Origin: Mugil cephalus
Taxonomy: Eukaryota > Chordata > Actinopteri > Mugiliformes > Mugilidae
Direction of reading: 5' to 3'
Assembly (NCBI RefSeq): GCF_022458985.1
Contig: NC_061773.1
Location: 5,090,001 to 5,154,000 of the forward strand
DNA: 64,000 nt
Below are positions 48,443 to 60,522 of the stretch, piece after piece. Below the pieces are notes generated by a model that saw nothing but the letters and a program-made list of their open reading frames with translations, ran no database searches and had not been told where the DNA came from. How positions within the stretch are numbered: the stretch's first letter is position 1; the number at the start of each line of letters is the position of its first letter. The position numbers and the translations under genes were made by a program.

Positions 48443-49068
48443 ATTGGCTATGCAACTCTTGAAACAAATACCAGATGAAGTGTGGGCGACTGGACCTTTT
48501 GATGTAGGACATTGCAGAGAAATACCTCCTATCATACTACAAATGAAAACACCAGAGATCATAAACCAACCTCAATATCCCCTATTGAGTGATAAGGCAA
48601 ATGGTATCAGGGGAACGATTGAAGGCCCGCTTAAATCTGGAGTATTGCGACCATGCAAGTCTGATTACAACACACCTATCACTTCCGTGGCTAAACCAGA
48701 GAGGGTGGATCATAGGTTGGTGCACGATCTCAGAAAAATAAATGCCAGAGTGTAGACACCTGTTTGCGTTCACTTTTGAAGGGAAGCAATATACTAGATT
48801 ACCACAAGGCCTCACGGATAGTCCTTCCCTGTTTAACCACTCACTACAGGTTCTAATGTCCAAATTCTAAAATCCATTGTTGCAATCATGTTGTATATTG
48901 CAATACGTTGATGACATTCTGATCGCAGGCGAGACTGAGGAAAATGTAGCACAACTGACAGCCGCTTTACTCACATGGTTAGGGGAGAAAGGGTTGAAAA
49001 TGTCAAAATCTCAATTACAGAAAATGCAGTTTTCTTGCACTGCATGTAAACTGGGACAAGGACTGTAG
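48411..49068 (+). pseudogene. ERV pol remnant (RT fingers and YVDD palm)
   Basis: 48411-48755 is in a different frame from gag and holds the RT entry region (proline-rich start, GPLKSGVLRPCKSDYNTP, then VHDLRKIN). A deletion and stop follow; LPQGLTDSPSLF (about 48800-48835) and QYVDDILIAGETEEN (from 48897) come from further downstream RT blocks in another frame. The first palm Asp motif is missing and the sequence stops in the thumb/connection region. Confidence 0.78.
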
Positions 49069-49235
49069 TGAGAAAGTCGAAGTCGATTAAGCTCTGCATC
49101 TAAACGTACCCACCTCCACACACATACACACTTACACATAGCAAACCTTGCCCCAGCGCTATCGGGCGGCTAGCTGCGTCATTCATGAAGAGTTACGAGT
49201 CAGAGAATGCACGCACGGACAACGCGCTCAAACGT

Positions 49236-50050
49236 ACGGCAACAAAACCAGTACATCTCAGTTCGAGAACACAGCTTCAAGTACAGAAACGTTGAATCAG
49301 AAACTGTAAACAAGACGCAAAAAAAGAGGAACGTGGTGCAAATGAAAAAACGTGCTGCAAAAACCACAGACGGATGCATCATCATGAAACGGGCTGCAAA
49401 TAGAGAAACGATGCAACCCATGAAACGATCTGCATACTCAGGCTGGGCGTATCGATCAAAAATATCGGTAGTATGGATGCCAGCATCAGTAAATTACTTG
49501 TCACACAATTCATTCGAGTGCAGCTTCTCTCCCAGGGTCCGTTGCACAGAAACTAATCTTGGATCAGAGCGCGCACACGACACACTTATGGAGGACTATG
49601 GAGAGATAAAAGATTAAATTTAAAAGAAAGAAAAACCAGCCACAGCCACAAAACAAAGAGATATCGTATTGCAGTCCGCCTGAATGCGTAAGTATTGCAC
49701 AAACACACACTCACTACTCCGCTGAAACATCACACTTAGTCTACAATCAAAATAGTTAATTAACATCTCCGAAAACGTAGTTGTACTCTGATTATGAAAC
49801 AGCCGAAACTACAAGTGAAACTGACGGCAGATGTGAATGAAATTATGTAAATGCTATGCTATGCAATCTAATGCTATGTATCTAGCTAGCTAGCTAGCTA
49901 GCTACCTGCTCCATTGCCATTACCTGCTCCACTGCTTGTACTTACGACAGTAAAAAAAACAAAAAACAAGCAAAGTGGGTGGTGAGACACCACCAGCTGA
50001 CCTCACCCTAGCAGAGGACAGAGGCCTGTGTTGGAGGGGATCCCTGGGGG
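49236..50050. other. Non-coding stretch with an (AGCT)n tract
   Basis: The 49207-49617 + frame is open for 136 codons but shows no recognisable motif and has repeat-like Lys/Arg-rich composition. A CTAG/AGCT tetranucleotide run lies at 49882-49904. Nothing else supported. Confidence 0.45.
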
Positions 50051-50149
50051 GACACACTCAAATATAAGTCCCTCTCAAGAAGATGCTACCCTCTTCATAT
50101 AAGGTACATTCTTCCATCTTTAGGTGGGACAACCATTCATAGTGAATCC

Positions 50150-51040
50150 ACTTAGACTCTCTGACACCTTGCAGTGTAATGTTCAGGTGTACATGACTTT
50201 TTGTGGTGGACATGGCCACTGGTGGCTGGAAGGAGGTATGAACCTCCCTCCTTGGGCTGCCTGGTGATTGATTCAATATGTTTTGTGTGGGACAAACCAC
50301 CCTCAGCCCTTGGCCTGGCTGTCAGCTTTATGTCTGTGAACATGAGAAAAAGAGTGTTTGGTGACACCTGGGGGGACAGCTTCTGGCTATAGTGAAAGAC
50401 AGGTGCTTGGTGACACTTGTTGAACTGCACACCGCGGTGCCAACATGACAGTGTCTCTCCCCCGTCATTCTGAACTTTCTGAACTCTCTGTGTGCTGGTT
50501 TTTCGCATTTTCTCCAGAGCTGGGCCGAAGAGACCATTGGTCGTAGGCGGCGTCCATGACCTCTGCTTTTTGAGTGTCACTCAGTCCTGACAGGGAGAGC
50601 CACAGAGCCCTTTCTCCCGTGACTGCCAGGCCCATGACGCGCCCACAGCCCTGCACAGCCCGTGGGAGGAGCGCAGGAGGAGGTTGTTCACCCCACAGAT
50701 TTCGTCCCACAGCACCGGGTTCAGGACCCCCGAATCCAACAGCCGGCCCATTTCCTCCAGAATCTCCGCCTGATACGCCGACAACAGCGCGCCGGCGTTT
50801 AGCGAGCAGACCGACTGCGCAGCATATTTGTACATACGCTGATACACACCTGCTGCTGTACGCTCCGTTTTACCAGGCAGGGAGATGTGCGAAGACGCTT
50901 AGATGGATCGGCGGCTCAGGTGGAGGTGGTAGCTCAGTGAAGGCTCCACAGCCGGGGCTTCGGACAGCCCCAGCTCCGCCATGCCATGCACCTCTAGCTT
51001 GGAGTAGCCCTGTGTTGTTACCTCGCTCTTGAAAGGGCTC
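50150..51040 (-). pseudogene. DIRS/Ngaro-type retroelement gag fragment
   Basis: Minus strand. The frame at 50847-50581 reads YKYAAQSVCSLNAGALLSAY, then QAEILEEMGRLLD. After a frameshift, 50700-50465 reads RVMGLAVTGERALWLSLSGL then SDTQKAEVMDA. This resembles the helical Gag of DIRS/Ngaro tyrosine-recombinase elements in fish (alternating 'LLxAYQAxLL' and 'ERxLWLxLSxL' blocks). The upstream part (about 51030-50900) is Pro/Leu-rich and in frame pieces. No RT, RNase H or tyrosine recombinase is seen. The local GC content is clearly higher than the surroundings. Confidence 0.65.
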
Positions 51041-51179
51041 GACCAGAACCGACTCATCTCGGCCATGCAGGCCGGGACCGTCGGGAGCAGCTGCTTGGCC
51101 AGAGGGCGGGTCGGAGGGAGCCTTTTCCTGTAGTACAGGTCCCTCGTCGCTCGTGTCCTGAGCCGCTGATACTAGGGGT

Positions 51180-51847
51180 CAGCCTAGTTTAAAGATATTT
51201 ATTGGGGTACACAGTCGGTGTGAGCCTAAATATAACCCGTGTGGACAATAGCTCGTCGCTGCACGTTAACTATGTCCCGAATGACGGTGGCTAACAAGCT
51301 AATGTTAACACCTAGTCAAGCTTGAGTGAACGTAGCCCGAAGCTAGCACAGGACACCTGGTAGGTGAGCACCTGGTGACCTATTGGGAAGTTCGCCACAA
51401 CGCGGTCGCAATCCCACCGTAAGTAAACGTCAGCACAGTCCAGAATCTGTCGGTGAAGCGCTAGGCAACGTTTCCCTTGACGGGACGTCTGATAGCAGTT
51501 AAGCTAGCAACCAATCTGACAACTGGATGCACTGAGGGAACTCTTGTAATTCCTCTGAGGAAGAAAGCAAGAATGGCCCGGACGGGGCGGTCAACCGTGG
51601 TATATGGAGGGGGCGCGGCCTTCCCCACACATCGACCTGTCTGTCAGAGACAGACGTTGTGTTATTGGGGCTCCATAATGGTCTCGCCAGAAGACAAAAA
51701 AAAAAAAAAAAAATTTATCACTATTATTAATTGGCTTTTGTGGTCATCTACCTACTTTGCCATGGTCGTTTTGTGACAAGTAGCCATTCATCACAACCAT
51801 TTTTGATCTGTCAAATGTGTTTGTAGTGAAGAGTAGATTTTATCTAG
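51180..51847. other. GC-rich flank of the DIRS fragment
   Basis: No supported gene. A poly(A) run at about 51695-51712 follows a short open frame (51477-51776) with no motif; it may be the end of another retroelement. Confidence 0.35.
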
Positions 51848-53640
51848 ATCTGGGACCCGTTTCACAAAGCAGGTTTAGTGAAAACTCTAAGTTTATTAAC
51901 CCTGAAATAAGGGAAACTCTTGAGTTTTCTGTTTCACAAAGAAAGGTAACTCAAACCAGAGAAAGTAGGGTAACTCTAGCCTGTTTCACAGAGAGAAGTA
52001 ACTTAAGCTCTTGGTCAGTTACCGTAGTAACACTTATCTATGAACCTAACCTGGTCGGGACCAGGTTTATCTCAATGAACCTCGAGTTTCTCTCTGTCTC
52101 TGCCCTCTTTCAGCCACACACGCCGTTTGATTTCCTCTTTCATTCATTCAGTCAGCAGGCGAGTTTTGGCGTAGCCTTGTTCTGCCGTCTCTCTAAAATC
52201 ATTAAAATAAAAAAATAATTTAAAAAAATCAGAAACAGCAGACTATATCAGAAGGGACAAAAGAAAAAAAGACACAAAAGACAAGTAAATATTTATATGA
52301 ATAGGCTTAAAAAAGATATCTATAGGCCTATTACATTTTATAAAGGCACTTGTGTCTTGGATGGTGGACTGAGAGGATGACCTCCCTCCAGGAATTCTCT
52401 CAGCCACTGGCCTTCTAATATTCTGGCTAAGGGCTCCTCTGTCTCCATTAGAGGTGGCGGTGCTGGGCCACCCAATGTCATCCGGCTGCGACACAAAAAA
52501 GGGTGTTCCTGACGTTAGGGGGGTTCCAGTTCTCGCAGATATTAGAACCTACCACACTTGTCAACATCCGGGTTAATATTTGGGTTAATATTAGCAACAT
52601 CTGCTTAATAGTTCTTTTGTTAGCTAGTTATTTTTTCTCGAATGTTTCAAAATAACATCTAGTCAGGTTATACAACAGGTAGCATAGAGCCACCATTATT
52701 AAGCTAAGCAAGTTAAAGAACGTTAATTTAAACTTATTAAGCTTACGTTTGATTTACGTACTTAAACAAAGTCAGATATCAGCTAGGATCGACTTTACTG
52801 ATTCGGGTAATATTGGGGTTGCGCACCAAGCATATTCGTTTTCAACAAGAGCAGTTGATTTTAAATGACTCTAAATCTTACTTAAAACAAAGTTGTTGAA
52901 AAATAGGACTTTGGCAGTTAACAGACACTTAATAAAAATCAAACAGTATTTCATTCCAAAGGTTCATTTATTTTTCCATTTTTGTATGTAATGAAAACAC
53001 TAAATAATTTCACTAGAACAGTTTGAACTTTGTAAAACAGAATTCCTCTTGAACATTTTTTAAACATTGTTCAAGAGAATTTTCATATTTCTACGAATTT
53101 TAAACATTTAAAAAACACAGTTTCTCATCAACAATTTTTAAACATGGAAAAAAATTATTTCTCTTGAACAGTCTATAAATGAGAAGATATTTCTCTATGT
53201 GAAAGCAGCATTATGTTGACGATAAAACAACTGTACAGTCAAATTACTTAGTAACTTAATATTTTACTTAACAATGTAAAACAAGATCAAAACGAGGTCC
53301 CTCCATGCTGAGGACGTACCTGTTTGAACAATGTTTTTATATTTCATCTTAAACTCCTGCCAAGTGCGCTTCTTAGCTGCAGGATTGCACCTATGAAATA
53401 AATGAATAGGCTACCATTGAAGCAGTTTTCCCCTTTAATATTATTGTGATTGCAAAGGACTACATTTAAACTTACGCATTGACCCGAGCAGCAATGTTCT
53501 CCCACATCGTCTCCCTCTATTTTGCAGTTACAGCGGTGTTGCACTTCTTTCTAAAAACGTGTTGAAACTCGCCGTATGCATTAAGATTTCCACTTAGAGG
53601 TTGGTGAAAACCATAGCCCTCTGCTTCCCCGCCATGGTGA
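51848..53640 (-). mobile_element. PIF/Harbinger-like element, partial
   Basis: The left end has GGGACCCGTTTCACAAAGCA, a motif family I associate with fish Harbinger ends. Minus-strand exon pieces follow the usual Myb/SANT accessory-protein order: an initiating MAGKQRA (about 53630), MWENIAARVNA (about 53490), WQEFKMKYKNIVQT (53393-53325) and, across an intron, RPVAERIPGG (about 52400). Stops interrupt it. The DDE transposase gene and right inverted repeat were not found. The right edge runs into the duplicated gene D flank at about 53705. Confidence 0.65.
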
Positions 53641-53704
53641 CGCGTCAAATCGGGGCTCCATTGATGCTGGCTTTTTAGAGTTGTGGCGCACGCACTTAAC
53701 TCCG

Positions 53705-54440
53705 ACTTTTTTGACCTCCTTACAGTGAGGGTTCAGCTCCTTGAGTATAATAAAGACTATTGTAACATACCAAATTTAAAAAGAGCTTGTAAGTATACAC
53801 CGATTAGCCACAACATTATGACCACTGACAGGAGAAGGTAACAACTTTGACCATCTTGTGACAATACAATGTACCTGGTATTCATGTGGATGTTACTTAT
53901 GTACCACCCACATGGACCAGACCAGGCACTGCCACCCCATAGCAATGACACTCTTTGATGGCAGCAGCCATCCCCAGCAGGATACAGCCTGACACAGTCA
54001 CACACACAAAAGTGGTTTAGGAACAACTGAAAATACATGAAGAACAGCACAAGCTGTTGACCTGGCCTCCAGATTCACTAGATCCCAAACTGATCCAAGT
54101 ATCCACACAGGCCCCTCTCCTGAACTCATGAGACCCAAAGCCTGTCGATACAACCGATTTCCTTTCCGATCTGATACTGATTAAAATTCAGGCTGATATC
54201 GGCGATACCGATACTTTGTGCAAATACACCTAATGTGTCTGGTAAACACTACCAAAAAAGTAGTGTATATCAAATTATAGCTTAATAGAATAGAACAGAA
54301 TAGAAATAGAACAGAAAAATACTTTATTCACTGTCCAGTAGCTTGTACACAAACATACACAGACATCAACATAACACACCAACAAAATCCACAGAATCGA
54401 CAGGAGTTAAGTTCAGTATGATGGCTGCACCATCAGACTC
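53705..54440 (+). repeat. Gene D upstream flank, paralogous to 4750-5440
   Basis: Carries the same transposon fragment (53797-54117), the CGATACCGATA repeat left end and half of the 5420 palindrome. It then joins directly to sequence equivalent to 6118 onward, with the STR region missing. This is a truncated third copy of the A-B intergenic region. Confidence 0.75.
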
Positions 54441-54598
54441 CAGCAACCCCCACAACCCTAGTGAGGATAAGCGGTAGTAGAAGATGAGATGAGATTGTTG
54501 TGCTGCAGTGTGAGGACATTTACAGAAGTGTGTGCTTCTGTGGCCTGTTGAATGCTATTATCTCTTTCTCATGCTTACTGTGGTTTCCTGCCATTAAG

Positions 54599-54668
54599 TA
54601 TATAACGTGTCAGTGACTTGTACGCTGACACCAGAAAACTTCCTGGAGGAGTAGTATTCAGCTTCATC
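54599..54668 (+). promoter_or_regulatory. Candidate core promoter/5'UTR of gene D
   Basis: TATATAA at 54599-54605, 70 bases before the ATG, in the stretch conserved with B and C. Confidence 0.45.
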
Positions 54669-57600
54669 ATGACTGGACACCTTCTGTTTATTGTCCTCAT
54701 CTGTAAGTTAAACATCTCATCATTAACGTTGGCTCTTACACAATGATACAGGAACACCATTACTTACGTTGGTAAGGTTAATACGTTATATGTCTCACTA
54801 AGTATTTTTATCTGCAGCGTATATTAACAGTTTTACATTAGTTGCATCTTAGCCGCAGGTTAAATATTCCTATGCTGTGGTGAAGTTTCTTGTGAGTGAC
54901 TAGTGCATCTATTTCACTTGTTTAAAAATCTTTCTCTGACAGATTCTTTTCATCAGATTGAAGGTCAGTCCCTGAGATTATCATTTTTTTTTTTTTTTAT
55001 AATCAGTTGTACAGTATCCGTACATATTTCATCCACATATGTTGACCTCTGTCTTTTCAGCTCTGCCTCCTCCTAAACTGACAGTGACTAGTTCAGTGAT
55101 CACAGAGATAGACTCAGTCACACTGAGGTGTGAGCCTCCATCGTCTGTTCCTGTGTCTCAGTGTCATTTCTACGCTTCAATTGCATCTAAAGGACTTATT
55201 AAAGACTTCCCCTGTGTGAAGACACTGACAGGAATTGAGCTTCTGGACATAGTAAACAGCCTACCACTTGCTGTGGTTAAAGTCAGCTGTTTTTATGAAG
55301 TCCAAACTAAAAGGTCTGAATACAGTGACTTCTCCACCATCACCATACAGAGTGAGTGACTTTAATATGTTGTTATATCTTTAGAGTCAGCACAAATCAG
55401 TTAAATTTAAGTTGAATTTTAGTTCAGTTAATGTTGGATGTATTGTAGTTTAAACCTGTCTAAATAATATTTATGAATAAATGTTTGAATGCTTCAACTT
55501 TCAGCTTCTCCTCCGCCCAAACTCACTGTCAATCCACCAGTGATCACAGAGACAGACTCAGTCACACTGAGGTGTGAGCCTCCATCGTCTGTTTCTGTGT
55601 CTCAGTGTCATTTCTACACTGTGAGTGGACGGACAGCCAGAGTCTTCCCATGTCTGAAGACACTGACAGGAAGTGAGCTGCTGCAGATGGCAAGTCTCAC
55701 ATCACCTGCTGAAGTCAAAGTAAAATGTTGTTACACTGTAAAGCGTGAATCTCCATACAGTGATATATCCTACATCACCGTACAAAGTGAGTATCTGTCA
55801 CTTTCATCGTTTTATCTTGACATCAGCACAGGAAGTCATATTTTATTCATGAATTTGTCTTTAGGAACAAATGGAGACAAAGATAGAATCACTGATTTAA
55901 CAACATCCACCCCCATTAAAAAGTCACCTGCAGGCAGAGATGAAGCAGGTATCATTTTTATTGGCTGAATATGATATGTACTAATCTTGAATAGTGATAA
56001 AGAGTAATATGATTACTTTCCATATCATCACACATGACAAATTCACATCAGGTGACATGCAATATTGTTCTTTTTTGGTTGTTGTGCGTTTGTGTATATA
56101 TATCCACGTAGGAAGTTTGTCAAAAAATGGCAGTGACCCGTTCATATGAATTTTAAAGTTGCACTGATTTTGGATGATCCCTGATGCATATTGTGTTCAT
56201 CCACCAGATCCGACTGCTGCTATGCCACATAACACTGTTAGCTCCACCACCTCAGCTTCCCAGACAACAATGAACACAGCATCAGGTGACACACAATGTT
56301 TTTTACATGTTCAAAAACTATATTGTTTTCCTCTTCTATTCACGTCCTGTGCTCTAGTATTGGTAAAACTGGTGTTATAAATGTCATCAGCTTGTGTGAA
56401 CATGTTGTTTATGTAAATGTTCTGCTGTTCAATCAAATAAAACAGATACAAGTAGAAGTGTCATGGTTGTGATCACTGTGATCATGACTGCTTGTGGATT
56501 AGCTGTCGGTGACATGCAATATTGTTCTTTTTTGGTTGTTGTGTGTTTGTGTATATATATCCACGTAGGAAGTTTGTCAAAAAATGGCAGTGACCCGTTC
56601 ATATGAATTTTAAAGTTGCACTGATTTTGGATGATCCCTGATGCATATTGTGTTCATCCACCAGATCCGACTGCTGCTATGCCACATAACACTGTGAGCT
56701 CCACCACCTCAGCTTCCCAGACAACAATGAACACAGCATCAGGTGACACACAATGTTTTTTACATGTTCAAAAACTATATTGTTTTCCTCTTCTATTCGC
56801 GTCCTGTGCTCTAGTATTGGTAAAACTGGTGTTATAAATGTCATCAGCTTGTGTGAACATGTTGTTTATGTAAATGTTCTGCTGTTCAATCAAATAAAAC
56901 AGATACAAGTAGAAGTGTCATGGTTGTGATCACTGTGATCATGACTGCTTGTGGATTAGCTGTCGGTGACATGCAATATTGTTCTTTTTTGGTTGTTGTG
57001 TGTTTGTGTATATATATCCACATAGGAAGTTTGTCAAAAAATGGCAGTGACCCGTTCGTATGAATATTAAAGTTGCACTGATTTTGGATGATACCTGATG
57101 CATATTGTGTTTATCCACCAGATCCAACTGCTGCTATGCCACATAACACTGTGAGCTCCACCACCTCAGCTTCCCAGACAACAATGAACACAGCATCAGG
57201 TGACACACAATGTTTTTTACATGTTCAAAAACTATATTGTTTTCCTCTTCTATTCGCGTCCTGTGCTCTAGTATTGGTAAAACTGGTGTTATAAATGTCA
57301 TCAGCTTGTGTGAACATGTTGTTTATGTAAATGTTCTGTTGTTCAATCAAATAAAACAGATACAAGTAGAAGTGTCATGGTTGTGATCACTGTGATCATG
57401 ACTGCTTGTGGATTAGTTGTCGGTGTTGTGTTACTGGGAGTCGGACTTGTGTGGAATCAACAGAGAAAAGGTAGGACCAATGGTTTTTTATTAATTAAAC
57501 CTGAATACATTTTTATATTTATTAAGTAAATATATAGATTACTTTTTTAAACAGAAATTCAGTATTTGTGTGAATTTGAAAATTGTAAAATAGAGGTTTT

Positions 57601-59356
57601 TACAAGTGTAATCATTGTATCGCAAGTAAAAATGTATCTATGTCCTCTGTGTAAGTGCAGCTGCGACAGGAAACCAACAGTTCACACAAGACCTGGGTTA
57701 AAATTAAACACAGGCCCTTTAGTGGGAAACCACGACTGCACTGACGTAGATCGCTGCTATACTTGGCTTTTTATATTCTAACACATGCATGAGAAGCAGC
57801 TTATGATTGAAAGTTAAAGAATCTCTTAATGCGCTGACTAAACACCCAGACTTGACTATTCAAATTGTGTACAAACATGAAATATGAATCCCTCTCCAAT
57901 ATTTCCAAAATTTCCAAATTTATTTATTTATTGCATTTTACAGAACAATCTTCTTCTAGGAGGTAAGAAATCTGCTTCTGCATTTTATGCAGCAGTTTGC
58001 AACGACTCATTCGCAACCCAGTATCACGTTCAAATTCTTTGTGAGGACTCATTTGTCTTTATTGTCTTGTAGATCGCAAGCTGGTAATGTAAATGCTCAC
58101 CATGGAGAAGTGGTAATTAGATTTTTTTTTTTCATTTCTTTTTCAAATGCAACGTTCATCAACAGAGAGGCCCAAAAAGGTATAATTTTTAGGTTATAGA
58201 TTTGTTTACTTTCAAAATTCTTTCTTATACTTCAGACTCCATCAGTAAGTACAAGCTGCCTGATTAGAATTTTTTTTTCCACACAAACTTGTCACCGTGA
58301 GATCCATTTATGCTGCTGCAATGTGTAGTTTACGATATTTTTTTCTACCCTTTAGAGGTTTTAGGTACTTTCACGTGTTTGTCTTTTTATAAAATATCAG
58401 TTCATTCGACATTTTGTAAAATAACACTGATGGAGTTTTGCTGTTGTTGTCCAACTCAATCGACATTTACTCAGTGGTATTAGTGTGTGCTATAATCTGG
58501 ATTTCAAAGCTCTTTTCTTCCCGTTTTGAATAAACATTCTCTCATGTCTGCCCTCTTTCCATTTGTCAAACCAGTTACCTGATCAGGAAACCTACCCCAT
58601 GTTCACCTCTCTATCTGCTCCTGACAACCCTCCTGGTAAGATGTCTGTCTTTTCTGATGTGGCATACCAAATATGGGTTAAAGTTAGTCCATTTTTTGTA
58701 GTGTGATCAACTTGAATGAAGGTTTTGATATACTTTAGAAAATGATTTCTTTTTGGGGTAAGACTGGGGGTGTTGGGGGCTGCCGGCTGGCCCCCCGTGG
58801 GTCTGGGGGTAACCCAGGGTACCCCAGTATTTAACTCAAGTAAATATACCACCTCCTCCATCCCCTCCTCCTCAATCTTCCCTTTATTGCTACCATCGTC
58901 ATCATTATTATCACATTTATCATTGTTTGTAGTAGTAGTGGTAGTATTAGCACCCAGTATCAGAATTATTATCAGTATTACTACTATTGCTATTGCTACA
59001 ATTATTGTTACGTTGTCGTATATGTTATTATATCATTATTGTGACCATTTAGTTCGCTGGTCCACTGTCTTGTCCATGTCTTGTGTCGTAGCACATTAAC
59101 AACAACAAAATAAGTTTTCTTTTGTGGTTGCAGCTCCTGTTGAACAAGACACGCAGGAGTCTCAAAATTATGATGTAAGTCCAACATGACATAAATCTAT
59201 TTGCCATATAATATTTGTGAATAGATGACATAGTTGTTGTTTTTTGTGGATGTTTTCTTCCAGTCGGACACGTATCATTTCTATTCTGTTGTGCCTGACT
59301 TGCCACCTGCATCGTCCCTTGGTCACATGACGTACAGCACCGTGATGCCGCACTGA
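54669..59356 (+). CDS. Receptor gene D: intact two-Ig-like membrane receptor with Y-motif tail
   Basis: Exons: 54669-54702 (signal [11 protein letters not shown]), 54943-54963, 55061-55351 (Ig1), 55505-55786 (Ig2), 55865-55948 (stalk 1), one of 56208-56285, 56665-56742 or 57122-57199 (stalk 2), 57360-57470 (TM, VMVVITVIMTACGLVVGVVL), 57944-57962, 58073-58112, 58575-58635, 59134-59174 and 59264-59356. All phases agree. With one stalk-2 exon the product is about 384 residues. Ig domains have four cysteines each and no core Trp, and end SDFSTITIQS or SDISYITVQS. The tail holds ETYPMF, TYHFYSVV and MTYSTVMPH. Only the first 5' part is like B/C; the tail exon sizes and last exon resemble A/E. Type I membrane protein; an immune role is inferred from architecture. 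Family unknown to me. Confidence 0.78.
56051..57421 (+). repeat. Exact-length 457-bp tandem triplication inside gene D
   Basis: Units 56051-56507, 56508-56964 and 56965-57421. Each has the stalk-2 exon (78 nt) and the first two thirds of the TM exon. Units differ at only a few bases. Only the third continues into a full TM exon; the first two break at GCTGTCGGTG and jump back to GACATGCAATATTG. Confidence 0.95.
57471..57943 (+). other. Gene D intron with a relic shared with B and C
   Basis: 57640-57800 (GCAGCTGCGACAGGAAACCA and so on, through GCATGAGAAGCAGCTTA) matches 10988-11165 and 37900-38085. This shows the three genes share ancestry in this intron, and that D lacks the Tc1 next to it. 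Confidence 0.6.
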
Positions 59357-60522
59357 AAACACAAACTATATTTCATAGCGTGCAGAGAATGAAGAAGCAT
59401 TGTTTGAAGGTGGCTCCCACAAGAGAGCGTGGTAGTTTATTATTATATTCATATGTCACATATCATTTTATTTGCATAAAATGATACTAACAATTAAGGC
59501 TAAAGTTTTCTCTTACTTCTCTCTCTCGTCTGTTTTAACTTCCTTAATTAGCCCATGTCAGATGCTACACAAACAGCATCCCCAACATAAGTGCTTAACT
59601 TAAAGAACTAACCACCCTCTAATTGTGGCCGTTACCATAAAACCAACCACACACATCACACACCTCAATAAATAACACCACGGTGAAAATGAAGGAAAAT
59701 ATGTCTATGTATTTATTCATCAGCTTGGTTAAGAATATGTGGTCATCTTGACAAATTATGACAGAGCACACCATCGTAACATCCTCCAAACTCACTGCCG
59801 AATCTTCATCATGCATCTTTTTCTTGTCTCAGCTATCTTCTGCTTTAAAACAGAGAGAATCTGGCAGAACGGAGCCTTTACATTTATTATTTTGTCTCTC
59901 TGCCATTCATTACATAAGACATAAGAAAAGAACTTAATTACAAAATCAACGTAAAATACTTGAACGAAAACTTTGATGGCACAGTAAATAGTTTAGCAAT
60001 TTGTTGCCAAATACACAGTATATACTGCCCAGCATTCTTTTCACATTACACAAAAGTGCGTTTTACATTCTGCAGACGTTAGCTTTCATTTTTTTTTCCT
60101 CTCACAACAAAGAAGCAAACATTTAATGTCTCACTATCATCCTTTGCACAAAGGACCTGTTTTAGACTGTGACAAGAAAGCCCTGTACTCTAGGTATTTG
60201 TTTTTACTTTAGACATACTGCTTACATTTTTTCTCTTAATTTTTCAGCACACATTCAGAACAATATGACAAACTGTCAGCGGCGTGATCTGCAATACTCT
60301 AGCAGCAAAGCCACCCAGCACTCCGTTACTCCCACTTTCTTTTATGTTTTCTGCATTAATGAATGTGAGTCTCGGTGCTACTGATAAAGAGTTTGTCTTA
60401 GCAGATTGCTGCCTGTGGCAGAAGTATGAGCAGTTTCATTTCTGATGGGCCGTGTTCTCTATGTGTTGAAGCATCTTCTTAATGAGTTAGTCCTTACTGA
60501 GGTCCAGCTGTGCTGTCAGTGG
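59357..60522. other. Convergent 3' region of gene D and cacna2d3-like gene
   Basis: No ORF of note. AATAAA at about 59669 (+) could end gene D transcripts. TTTATT motifs near 59710 and 59885 (AATAAA on -) could end the calcium-channel gene, whose stop is at 60523. Confidence 0.5.

Larger units (their letters stand above)
45076..49070 (+). mobile_element. Endogenous retrovirus, class I-like, 3'-truncated and internally deleted
   Basis: Order on the + strand: 5' LTR, tRNA-Pro-type primer site, leader, gag-like frames and a pol remnant ending soon after the YVDD motif. RNase H, integrase, env and the 3' LTR are absent. Block P sequence resumes at about 49085-49100, so the element ends by deletion. 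Many stops and shifts; not capable of replication. Confidence 0.85.

Noticed and set aside
49207-49617. 136-codon plus-strand frame
   Set aside because: Starts in block P, whose paralogous copy is not open, and shows no domain or splice evidence.
50574-51032. 152-codon plus-strand Pro/Arg-rich frame
   Set aside because: It is the antisense shadow of the minus-strand DIRS-type gag frames in GC-rich DNA.
58166-58179. Possible 14-nt tail exon in gene D (AACAG|AGAGG...AAAAG|GTATAA)
   Set aside because: Including it would shift the frame; the exon at 58073-58112 joins 58575 directly in phase 0.
58770-59099. 109-codon plus-strand frame with Ile/Thr/Val runs
   Set aside because: Trinucleotide-rich intron DNA between tail exons of gene D; no conservation in A or E.
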